A DNA stretch of 5,143 bases from Chitinophagaceae bacterium (GTDB lineage: Bacteria > Bacteroidota > Bacteroidia > Chitinophagales > Chitinophagaceae). The DNA is taken from NCBI GenBank assembly GCA_025351145.1, contig JANXWM010000207.1, positions 1 through 5,143 of the forward strand, given 5' to 3'. Every line of letters starts with the position of its first letter. Position 1 is the stretch's first letter. A program made the translations under genes and the position numbers. Below, one piece after another: positions 1 through 5,143 of the stretch. The notes below the pieces were generated by a model. The model did not search any database. It had not been told where the DNA came from and worked only from the letters and a program-made list of their open reading frames with translations.

Positions 1-1241
1 CCCGCAGGTGTTTCAAGGCTGCATTCGTCAGTTATGGAGTTACCATCAGAACCTGATAAAAGTGTTACAATGTATGTTCCTTCATGCACGATTGGTTCTG
101 CAAGCTGGAGCTCTATACTACCGCTAAGACCGTTACTGCAACTGCCTTTTGCTGATACAACGGTTACGGGATAAGGACCCGTAATTTTAAAATCACTGCC
201 GTCTGCAGCAACCGAACCGCAGCTTATATTTTTTTGAAAGACAAGCTGCAATAATGTGGGAGCGCAGGATGGAGATGTTATGCTATCGAGCGCTACAGGC
301 AATTTGCTGAGCACGGTAAAGTTTGCAGTCACTCCGGCAGCAAGCTCATTGCCGCAGTTATCTAAAAGTGTGTTGTTGTCACTGCCGCTTTTAGCAGTAA
401 GTGTATAATTCCCCGGAGCTAGTGCACTGTTTAAATTAATGATCACGGAGTCCGTATTAAACGCATTGGTGCAGCCAACACCAACCGCAGAATTAATGAC
501 ATTATCAAAACCTTCAATTTTAAAATCTGTACCATCGAGAGCGATAGTGGAACAGTTCATTTTTTTAGTAAGCTTCAGTTTGATTTGTGTACCATCGCAG
601 TTTGCATTTGCCGTAACAAATCCCGGTGTTTTAGGATTCGTGATGCTTGCAGAACCACCTTTAAACGAAAGCTTATACCCATCGCCTGCTGCGCCATCGC
701 GATGACTAATGAGCAAGAGATAAGTATGGCCTTCAATAAGGTTTGGCATTTTACTGAAAGTAGTTTCATTATCTCCCGGTGCAGAAGCACATTCCCTGCT
801 GTTCTGGCCGCTGGAAGATGCCCCTGTTAAGCCCGGGCTGCCGCTCCAGTTAGCTTCACGCACCAATGCTCCATCTGAATAAATTTCTGATGCACCATGG
901 CCCGTTATATCGTAGAACTGCCAGTCGTAATTATCATCCGCATTTTTCGGGTCAATAATAAAACCAAGGTCGCCGGAACTGTAACAGGTAAACGTATACC
1001 AGAATGGGTTTAAATCTTTATAATCACCTACCCCGATCAATCGGCAACCGGGTGCAGGCAAGGGAGCATTTTCGCAAGCCGGTACAGAATCCTGTATAAA
1101 TACGCTGGTGCCGCAAACAGGTATTGCGCTTGCCGGTGTTTGCCCCAATACGCCACGAACTTCACAGCCGCTTTGCGCAGCCACAATATTTGTGGCAAGC
1201 AGTATGGTTATTAAACACAGGAGATAATTTGGCAGGTGCAA
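1..1241 (-). CDS. Secreted multi-domain surface protein, N-terminal 413 residues (partial; probable type IX secretion cargo)
   Basis: The frame is open from 1241 to the left edge, giving 413 codons without a stop, so the C-terminus is missing. The start is inferred to be TTG at 1239-1241: an in-frame TAA lies at 1257-1259, no ATG lies between, and the first in-frame ATG comes after the signal peptide and most of the first domain. Residues 1-23 form a signal peptide with a hydrophobic core (YLLCLITILLA) and a likely cut near AAQ-SG. Residues about 26-200 form a cysteine-containing N-terminal domain with NPFWYTFTC (78-86), YDWQFYDITG (from 105), NWSGSPGLTG (131-140) and GHTYLLLISH (171-180). 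I recognise this pattern from Bacteroidota surface proteins that end in a gliding-motility or type IX sorting domain. Two Ig-like repeats follow, about 200-310 and 314-413, aligned at exactly 111 residues (DGTDFKIEG 236, DGSDFKITG 347). Role unknown; adhesion or a structural surface function is inference, and so is type IX export, because the C-terminal signal is outside the window. Confidence 0.85.
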   Translation of the reverse strand, partial: MHLPNYLLCLITILLATNIVAAQSGCEVRGVLGQTPASAIPVCGTSVFIQDSVPACENAPLPAPGCRLIGVGDYKDLNPFWYTFTCYSSGDLGFIIDPKNADDNYDWQFYDITGHGASEIYSDGALVREANWSGSPGLTGASSSGQNSRECASAPGDNETTFSKMPNLIEGHTYLLLISHRDGAAGDGYKLSFKGGSASITNPKTPGFVTANANCDGTQIKLKLTKKMNCSTIALDGTDFKIEGFDNVINSAVGVGCTNAFNTDSVIINLNSALAPGNYTLTAKSGSDNNTLLDNCGNELAAGVTANFTVLSKLPVALDSITSPSCAPTLLQLVFQKNISCGSVAADGSDFKITGPYPVTVVSAKGSCSNGLSGSIELQLAEPIVHEGTYIVTLLSGSDGNSITDECSLETPA

Positions 1242-1470
1242 TGCTACAGTTTGTTTTTATGAATGATGAACATTGAAGGTACAAATAAGAAATTTTGTAG
1301 CCATGCAATTGAAGAGCTATGAAGCTTTGGTTGCGTCGCACTCTTGTACTGAATCAAGGAAGGCAACAAGGCGAAGAGCAATCCGCAATTGCCCCTAAAA
1401 GTTCCGAATGTACAAGTGTGCGACGCAACAGGCGATGCTATGTAAAACTTTTGCCTGGCCCAAAATAATT
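1242..1470. other. Intergenic gap between two minus-strand genes
   Basis: This 229-base gap follows the dehydrogenase stop codon and precedes the surface-protein start, both on the minus strand. It contains a long palindromic repeat element (about 1319-1428) and no credible coding frame. No T-tract terminator follows the dehydrogenase stop, and I could not find a convincing TAnnTTTG promoter for the surface protein. The sequence just upstream of that gene's TTG start is A-rich, with no Shine-Dalgarno motif. Confidence 0.7.
1319..1428. repeat. Palindromic dispersed repeat element, copy A
   Basis: The left arm TTGCGTCGCACTCTTGTAC (1331-1349) and right arm GTACAAGTGTGCGACGCAA (1410-1428) are inverted repeats matching at 18 of 19 positions, separated by 60 bases. 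The left side, from ATGAAGCTTT at 1319 to 1351, matches 4992-5024 at 30 of 33 positions. The right side, GTTCCGAA at 1401 to 1428, matches 2870-2897 at 27 of 28 positions. Inside the spacer GGCAA (1362-1366) and TTGCC (1389-1393) could form a smaller stem. The element has no coding capacity and resembles a MITE or REP-like intergenic palindrome. Its mobility is not shown. Confidence 0.85.
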
Positions 1471-2469
1471 TTATTCATCAGAAGATTTTTGCAGCATTTT
1501 TTTCTTTACCACATCGGCGGGATATTTTAATGCAAGCCTTCGTATTTCGTAACTGAATTCTGTAAAAGTTTCTTCCCAAAGTTTTGCCTCTTCTGGTGTG
1601 TAATCATAAAAGCCTTTTTCATTGGCAACGCCCTTACCGCCAGCCTTTACAATATCATCAATTAGTTTGGGAATTTCGGGACTGTTGCAGAGCGTGGGCA
1701 GCAGGTCTTTCATTACGGTATGGTAAGCCGCAACGCCGGTAAGGTCCATCCAGCGGAACACGCCAACAAGCGTCATCCAGTAACCGGCATTGTTGCGGCA
1801 TGCACGGTCTACATCTTCAACAGTTGCATAGCCATTTTCTACAAGGCTACAGGCTTCGCGGTACATGGCATACATTAAACGGTTGGTAATAAACCCACGT
1901 ATGTCTTTGCGCACCAGTGTTGGTTCTTTGCCCCAGTTGTGCGAAAGATCGTAGAGCCATTCCCCCTTTTTTACATCGCTCAATTCTCCGCAAATGATTT
2001 CTAAAAACCTTGTAGTGTGCGAAGGTTCGGCCCAGTGCAGGCCTAAGAAACGATGAGGGTATTGCGTGTGCTTTTGCAGGTCGCTGATGGGTATTGCAGA
2101 AGTGTTGCTGGTAAGTATGGCGTCGCTGCTGATCACTGCTTCAATTTTCTGGAACACTGATTTTTTTATCTCCATACTTTCTAATGTGCACTCAATAACA
2201 AGCATACAATCTTTCAACGCTTCATAATCCTGTGTTATAAGAAGATTCTTAAAATAATATTCGGGTGGATGATTAATCAATCCCTCCTGCTGCGAACGCA
2301 ACAGATGAGCGTGGATCCTTTTTTCTGCATGCAGCAAATCAATTTCAACAGGTGCAACCGCAATTACTTTATGGCCCGCCATAAGTAAACAGGTAGTTAT
2401 ACTGCAGCCCATTAAACCAAGGCCTGCCACGGCTGCAGGCACTTCTTTCGAATTGATTGTTGATTGCAT
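1471..2469 (-). CDS. 3-hydroxyacyl-CoA dehydrogenase family protein
   Basis: A complete 332-residue protein with the two-domain fold of NAD(P)-dependent 3-hydroxyacyl-CoA dehydrogenases, which interconvert 3-hydroxyacyl-CoA and 3-oxoacyl-CoA in the cytoplasm. The Rossmann domain starts with GLGLMG (16-21). NTSA (122-125) supplies the conserved serine S124. HWAEP gives the catalytic histidine H145, and RFLEI (154-158) gives the partner glutamate E157, at the family's spacing of 12. TNRLM (195-199) gives the conserved N196. The C-terminal helical domain (about 190-332) includes GKGVANEKGFYDY (278-290), the usual GxGFYxY-type end. At about 330 residues it is longer than typical 3-hydroxybutyryl-CoA dehydrogenases (about 280), so the substrate is uncertain; L-gulonate or carnitine dehydrogenase-like relatives share this fold. 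Oddly, the acidic residue that normally ends beta-strand 2 and holds the NAD ribose aligns with A39. The ATG start at 2467-2469 sits just before the Rossmann strand; upstream is only an A-rich AAAAGAA stretch. It is divergent from grpE. Confidence 0.9.
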   Translation of the reverse strand: MQSTINSKEVPAAVAGLGLMGCSITTCLLMAGHKVIAVAPVEIDLLHAEKRIHAHLLRSQQEGLINHPPEYYFKNLLITQDYEALKDCMLVIECTLESMEIKKSVFQKIEAVISSDAILTSNTSAIPISDLQKHTQYPHRFLGLHWAEPSHTTRFLEIICGELSDVKKGEWLYDLSHNWGKEPTLVRKDIRGFITNRLMYAMYREACSLVENGYATVEDVDRACRNNAGYWMTLVGVFRWMDLTGVAAYHTVMKDLLPTLCNSPEIPKLIDDIVKAGGKGVANEKGFYDYTPEEAKLWEETFTEFSYEIRRLALKYPADVVKKKMLQKSSDE

Positions 2470-2490
2470 TGTATTCTTTTAGATTATTTT

Positions 2491-2551
2491 TTGTTTACAG
2501 TATTTTCTGTTAAACGGGTTAACTGCAATAATGGAAATGAAAAGTAAACAA
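2491..2551. repeat. Inverted repeat upstream of the dehydrogenase gene
   Basis: TTGTTTAC (2491-2498) and GTAAACAA (2544-2551) are perfect 8-base inverted arms 45 bases apart. Between them lies a second small palindrome, GTTAAACGGGTTAAC (2509-2523; 5-base arms, 5-base spacer). The location 22-82 bases before the dehydrogenase ATG would suit an operator, but short AT-rich palindromes arise easily by chance and no regulator is known here. Confidence 0.3.
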
Positions 2552-2628
2552 TGTATATGGCAATACTTTGTAACCGGAAAAGAATTTTTTTAGGCCCGGC
2601 AGAAGTTTTTCATAGCACCGGCAGTTGC

Positions 2629-2739
2629 GTCGCACACTTCCTCTGAAGGTAATTCTGTGGAGCTTGCCACAGAGGGCACAGAAACACTGAAAATTTTCTC
2701 TGTGTTTCTGTGTATTCGGTGGCATCACCTTCATGCGAC
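2629..2739. repeat. CCACAGAGG-type long hairpin inside copy B
   Basis: The core stem is CACAGAAACAC (2677-2687) with GTGTTTCTGTG (2702-2712), a perfect 11-base match. GCCAC (2666-2670) pairs with GTGGC (2719-2723). An outer stem pairs TGAAGGT (2644-2650) with ACCTTCA (2727-2733), and then GTCGCA (2629-2634) with TGCGAC (2734-2739) across a 9-base bulge on the left. A local hairpin CTGTGGAGCTTGCCACAG (2655-2672) could compete with the core. Repeats with CCACAGAGGCACAGAG-like arms are, to my knowledge, widespread in bacterial intergenic regions; no function is assigned here. Confidence 0.75.
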
Positions 2740-2778
2740 ACTGTGTACTGTAGTTCGTGGGTAATTGTACAGTTGAAA

Positions 2779-2855
2779 AGCTATCAGCATTCAGCGGTCA
2801 GCTATCAGGAAGCAATGCGCATGCTGTATTTGCTGACTGCTGAAACCTGATTGCT
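2779..2855. repeat. TCAGC-rich imperfect palindrome inside copy B
   Basis: The left arm (2779-2802, AGCTATCAGC...GGTCAGC) and right arm (2832-2855, GCTGACTGC...GATTGCT) pair at 20 of 24 positions around a 29-base loop. The loop contains the small palindrome ATGCGCAT (2815-2822). Arms are built from repeated TCAGC-like units (ATCAGC, TTCAGC, GGTCAGC, then a further AGCTATCAG at 2800-2808). Similar TCAGC-unit intergenic repeats are known from Bacteroidota genomes; that comparison is from memory. Confidence 0.7.
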
Positions 2856-2995
2856 GAGTGCTCAAAAATGTTCCGAACGTACAAGTGTGCGACGCAAGGG
2901 ACGATCAATAGCATTCCTTTAGCGCGGTTCAAAATAAAAATTACGCTTTTAACCCAACCAAAATATCAAAATAAACATCTGCCAATTTTTCCTTT

Positions 2996-3002
2996 TACTT
3001 TG
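2996..3002 (+). promoter_or_regulatory. Probable -7 promoter element of grpE-dnaJ (TACTTTG)
   Basis: TACTTTG (followed by C) lies 42 bases before the grpE ATG and resembles the Bacteroidota primary sigma factor -7 box TAnnTTTG, with one spacer base fewer. No clear TTG -33 box is visible at the expected distance upstream. Transcription would start near 3009, giving a leader of about 35 bases. Confidence 0.4.
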
Positions 3003-3025
3003 CGTGGCAAATTTTTTGCCCGCTT

Positions 3026-3030
3026 AAGGA
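3026..3030 (+). promoter_or_regulatory. Ribosome binding site of grpE (AAGGA)
   Basis: AAGGA is a Shine-Dalgarno-like motif 14 bases before the ATG at 3045-3047. The spacing is longer than ideal, but this is the only such motif near the start, and it supports the internal ATG over the more distant ATG at 2868. Confidence 0.45.
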
Positions 3031-3044
3031 ATCAATTAAATACT

Positions 3045-3617
3045 ATGAAAGATAAAGAAATACAGGACCAGGAACAGGACAATACTGTTGAAACGGCTGA
3101 ATATTCAATTAATGCTGACGAAAGTGCAGCAGGTACAACGCATTTGAACGAGCCGGTTGAAAACGAAAGCGCTTTCGAAAAACTACAGGCAGAACTGAGC
3201 GAACAGAAAGATAAATACATTCGCCTTTATGCTGAGTTCGACAATTTTCGCCGTCGTACTGCCAAAGAAAGAATTGAATTGATGCAAACAGCAGGCAAAG
3301 ATGTAATTATTCCCTTGCTCGATGTACTCGACGATTGCGACCGTGCAGAAAAACAAATGCAAAATTCAGACGATATTAAACTGGTTAAAGAAGGTATACA
3401 GCTTATTTTTAATAAACTACGCAATACCCTTCAGTCAAGGGGATTAAAGGCCATGGAAAGTGTAAAAACAAACTTTGATGTAGAAAAACACGAAGCCATT
3501 ACCGAAATTCCTGCACCATCGAAAGACCTTAAAGGAAAAGTACTGGATGAGGTTACAAAAGGTTATTACCTTAACGCTAAGATCATCCGTTTTGCAAAAG
3601 TGGTTGTAGGTAATTAG
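3045..3617 (+). CDS. grpE: Nucleotide exchange factor GrpE
   Basis: A 190-residue GrpE, the cytoplasmic factor that dimerises and releases ADP from the Hsp70 chaperone DnaK so that it can rebind ATP and let go of substrate. Residues 1-42 are acidic, polar and probably disordered. A long coiled-coil helix (about 42-85) contains AEFDNFRRR (63-71), typical of the family. The four-helix-bundle part follows (about 86-135). The C-terminal beta domain carries FDVEKHEAI (144-152), matching the family pattern FDPxxHEA, and ends with GYYLNAKIIRFAKVVV (173-188). The length is normal for GrpE. I choose the ATG at 3045 because the same frame stays open to an ATG at 2868, but those 59 extra codons run through the dispersed repeat and the promoter-like box, are basic and hydrophobic, and have no GrpE counterpart. 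dnaJ begins 89 bases after the stop, and the two are probably one transcription unit. Confidence 0.96.
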   Translation: MKDKEIQDQEQDNTVETAEYSINADESAAGTTHLNEPVENESAFEKLQAELSEQKDKYIRLYAEFDNFRRRTAKERIELMQTAGKDVIIPLLDVLDDCDRAEKQMQNSDDIKLVKEGIQLIFNKLRNTLQSRGLKAMESVKTNFDVEKHEAITEIPAPSKDLKGKVLDEVTKGYYLNAKIIRFAKVVVGN

Positions 3618-3631
3618 AATATTCTTTGCTT

Positions 3632-3657
3632 CAAGCCGTTTGCTGCAGGCCGGTTTG
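3632..3657 (+). other. Small hairpin in the grpE-dnaJ spacer
   Basis: CAAGCCG (3632-3638) can pair with CGGTTTG (3651-3657), including one G-U pair, around a 12-base loop, and is followed by only three Ts. It lies 15 bases after the grpE stop and 50 before dnaJ. It may be a weak attenuator or transcript-processing site that sets the grpE to dnaJ ratio, but it is too weak to call a terminator. Confidence 0.25.
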
Positions 3658-3706
3658 TTTATGAGCATTTGCGCCTGTACGCATAGCAAAAGTGTAAAGC
3701 TGAATT

Positions 3707-4879
3707 ATGGCAAAAAGAGATTACTACGAAATTTTAGGTGTAAGCAAAACATCTACCCCAGATGAAATAAAAAAGGCTTACCGCAAAGTGGCCATGCAGT
3801 TTCACCCCGACCGTAATCCCGGCGATAAATCTGCCGAAGACAAATTTAAAGAAGCAGCGGAGGCTTATGAAGTTTTAAGCGATGCAGATAAACGCGCCAA
3901 GTACGACCGCTTTGGTCATCAGGCATTTGGGCCTGGAACCAGTGGTGGCGGTGGTTTCCATCCCGGCAGCGGAAATATGGAAGATATCTTTAGCCAGTTT
4001 GGCGACATTTTTGGTGATGATGTTTTTGGTAATTTCTTTGGCGGTGGTGGCAGAAGAGGCGGCGGCGGTGCAAGCCGGTCCAGAGGTACACGCGGCAGCA
4101 ACCTCCGCGTAAAATTGAAACTCACTTTTGAAGAAGCTGCCAAGGGCGTAAGTAAAACCATTAAAGTAAAAAAATATGTAGGCTGTACTACCTGTGGTGG
4201 CAGCGGTGCAAAAGATAAAGGCAGTGTTCAAACATGCGGTACCTGCGGTGGCAGCGGACAGGTACGAAAAGTAACCAATACTTTTTTAGGGCAAATGCAA
4301 ACGGTTACCACCTGCCCTACCTGTAACGGAGAGGGCACTACCATTACCTCAAAATGTACCGCTTGCAAAGGTGAGGGAAGAGTTTACGGAGAAGAGATGG
4401 TAACGGTTGATATACCAGCCGGTGTGCAGGAAGGTATGCAGTTAAGTTTAAGCGGCAAAGGCAATGCAGGCGAACGCGGCGGCGCACCCGGCGACCTGAT
4501 TATTTTAATTGAAGAAGAAGCGCATAAAGAGTTGCAGCGCGAAGGTTTAAATGTGGCTTTTGAATTACACATTTCTTTTCCCGATGCAACTTTTGGCACC
4601 AATGCAGAAGTGCCCACAATTGATGGCAGGGCTAAGATTAAAATTCCGCCGGGTACACAGAGCGGTAAAATTTTCAGGCTAAAAGGAAAAGGTTTCCCCG
4701 ATGTAAACGGCTATGCAAAAGGCGACCAGTTGATACATGTAAATGTGTGGACGCCACAGAACCTTACACACGAAGAAAAGGAAGCGCTGGAAACATTAAA
4801 TGCCAGCCCCAACTTTAAACCGCAACCCGGCAAAAGCGACAAATCGTTTTTTGAAAGGGTAAAAGAAGTGTTTACTTAA
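3707..4879 (+). CDS. dnaJ: Molecular chaperone DnaJ (Hsp40)
   Basis: A full-length 390-residue type I (class A) DnaJ, the cytoplasmic co-chaperone that delivers unfolded proteins to DnaK and stimulates its ATPase. The J domain (about 4-70) has the essential HPD motif at 33-35. A Gly/Phe-rich linker (about 74-125) follows, with dense glycine runs (FFGGGGRRGGGG, 110-121). The zinc-binding region has all four CxxCxGxG repeats, starting at C160, C177, C203 and C217, so all eight ligand cysteines are present. The C-terminal substrate-binding domains (about 230-350) include VDIPAGVQEGMQL (234-246), the GDL motif (262-264) and IKIPPGTQSG (311-320). The ATG at 3707 gives the usual MAKRDYYEILGV beginning. 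No good Shine-Dalgarno motif precedes it (GTAAAGCTGAATT), which is normal for Bacteroidota. It lies 89 bases after grpE on the same strand and ends just before a strong terminator; dnaK is not in the window. Confidence 0.98.
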   Translation: MAKRDYYEILGVSKTSTPDEIKKAYRKVAMQFHPDRNPGDKSAEDKFKEAAEAYEVLSDADKRAKYDRFGHQAFGPGTSGGGGFHPGSGNMEDIFSQFGDIFGDDVFGNFFGGGGRRGGGGASRSRGTRGSNLRVKLKLTFEEAAKGVSKTIKVKKYVGCTTCGGSGAKDKGSVQTCGTCGGSGQVRKVTNTFLGQMQTVTTCPTCNGEGTTITSKCTACKGEGRVYGEEMVTVDIPAGVQEGMQLSLSGKGNAGERGGAPGDLIILIEEEAHKELQREGLNVAFELHISFPDATFGTNAEVPTIDGRAKIKIPPGTQSGKIFRLKGKGFPDVNGYAKGDQLIHVNVWTPQNLTHEEKEALETLNASPNFKPQPGKSDKSFFERVKEVFT

Positions 4880-4903
4880 TTGCATTTTACTATATAAAAC
4901 AAG

Positions 4904-4927
4904 CCCCGCAAATTTGCGGGGTTTTTT
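4904..4927 (+). terminator. Intrinsic terminator of the grpE-dnaJ unit
   Basis: CCCCGCAAATTTGCGGGG (4904-4921) is a perfect palindrome giving a 7-base GC-rich stem with an AATT loop, followed directly by six Ts (4922-4927). It lies 24 bases after the dnaJ stop codon. The opposite side is A-rich (ATAAAACAAG) but with no unbroken tract, so it may also act weakly on transcripts arriving from the right. Confidence 0.95.
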
Positions 4928-5143
4928 ATTTACACATTCCTGAACATGCTGAAATTGCAATACATTTTATGGGCCGGGCTGAAGAATAAGCATGAAGCTT
5001 TACTTGCGTCGCACACTTGTACTGTTGGATTATATATTGAGCTTTTACCGAAGTCTCCCAGCAACGGCGGCGTTGCGTTACGTTGTGTTACAACTTGTGT
5101 ACAATGCGTACCTTCAAAAGAGCAAAAGCCCAAAGCAGCGATA
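4928..5143. other. Non-coding tail of the window with repeats
   Basis: I see no credible gene after the terminator. A minus-strand frame (4930-5133) crosses the dispersed repeat and shows no protein family features. The stretch holds one repeat copy (4992-5024) and a short repetitive patch: CGTTGCGTTA (5071-5080) is followed immediately by CGTTGTGTTA (5081-5090), and TTGTGTTACAA (5083-5093) by TTGTGTACAA (5095-5104). Confidence 0.6.
4992..5024 (+). repeat. Dispersed repeat, copy C (single end)
   Basis: The stretch runs from ATGAAGCTTT (4992) through TTGCGTCGCACACTTGTAC (5004-5022) to 5024 and matches 1319-1351 at 30 of 33 positions in the same orientation. No inverted partner end is found between here and the right edge (119 bases), so the element is either truncated or its other end lies outside the window. 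Confidence 0.8.

Larger units (their letters stand above)
2625..2897. repeat. Composite dispersed repeat element, copy B, with internal insertions
   Basis: The ends are perfect 15-base inverted repeats: TTGCGTCGCACACTT (2625-2639) and AAGTGTGCGACGCAA (2883-2897). The right end extends inward through GTTCCGAACGTAC to 2870, as in copy A. The ends are 273 bases apart overall, against 98 in copy A. The extra sequence consists of a CCACAGAGG-type palindrome (2629-2739) and a TCAGC-rich palindrome (2779-2855). A degenerate match to the missing inner part of the left end (CACTGTGTACTG, about 2738-2749) lies just after the first palindrome, consistent with that palindrome having inserted into the left arm. 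Confidence 0.75.
2470..3044. other. 575-base divergent intergenic region rich in nested palindromes
   Basis: This gap separates the minus-strand dehydrogenase from plus-strand grpE. From left to right it holds an inverted repeat close to the dehydrogenase start (2491-2551), a composite repeat element (2625-2897) containing two further palindromes, and the presumed grpE promoter and leader (about 2940-3044). Open frames crossing it run through repeats on either strand and have no recognisable protein character, so I treat it as non-coding. Confidence 0.75.

Noticed and set aside
439..830. Plus- and minus-strand small frames inside the surface protein gene
   Set aside because: They are shadows of a 413-codon frame that has a signal peptide and internally repeated domains, which is much stronger coding evidence.
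2519..2734. Minus-strand 71-codon open frame
   Set aside because: It runs through the palindromic CCACAGAGG and dispersed repeats, has no family features, and overlaps the presumed upstream region of the dehydrogenase gene.
2855..2862. GAGTGCT resembling half of a CIRCE heat-shock operator upstream of grpE
   Set aside because: The partner half TTAGCACTC is not present at the required 9-base spacing, and the motif is explained by the TCAGC-rich palindrome.
2625..2897. CRISPR array or tRNA cluster in the repeat-rich gap
   Set aside because: The repeats are inverted and nested with no regular spacer period, and no tRNA-like cloverleaf could be assembled.
3875..4231. Minus-strand 118-codon frame opposite dnaJ
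   Set aside because: It is antisense to the Gly/Phe and zinc-finger region of dnaJ, where codon bias opens reverse frames; no independent evidence supports it.
4930..5133. Minus-strand 67-codon open frame after the terminator
   Set aside because: It crosses dispersed repeat copy C, has no recognisable domain or clear ribosome binding site, and looks like a chance frame.

Overview
The window looks like chromosomal DNA of a member of the Bacteroidota, most likely Chitinophagaceae or a close relative. This is inferred from three things: a secreted protein of the multi-domain surface type common in that group, grpE directly followed by dnaJ with no dnaK beside them, and a TACTTTG promoter-like box with A-rich or weak ribosome binding sites. 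No database search was possible, so the taxonomic call is inference.

Layout. Positions 1-1241 (minus strand) hold the N-terminal 413 residues of a large secreted surface protein. It has a signal peptide, a cysteine-containing N-terminal domain and two copies of a 111-residue Ig-like repeat, and it continues beyond the left edge. A 229-base gap (1242-1470) carries a palindromic dispersed repeat. Positions 1471-2469 (minus) encode a complete 332-residue enzyme of the 3-hydroxyacyl-CoA dehydrogenase family. A 575-base gap (2470-3044) separates this gene from the divergent grpE and is largely filled by nested palindromic repeats. Positions 3045-3617 (plus) encode GrpE and 3707-4879 (plus) encode DnaJ, followed by a strong intrinsic terminator at 4904-4927. 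The last stretch (4928-5143) has no convincing gene and contains another copy of the dispersed repeat.

Function. GrpE (nucleotide exchange factor) and DnaJ (J-domain co-chaperone) are the two partners of the Hsp70 chaperone DnaK. They are probably co-transcribed from a promoter just upstream of grpE and end at the shared terminator. The dehydrogenase and the surface protein are ordinary accessory or metabolic genes with no evident link to the chaperones or to each other.

The most unusual feature is non-coding. A repeat with the core TTGCGTCGCACACTTGTAC occurs, in both orientations, in all three larger intergenic gaps. In the 2470-3044 gap the two inverted ends are split apart by at least two other palindromic repeats. 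I see no defence system, CRISPR array, tRNA, rRNA or transposase gene.
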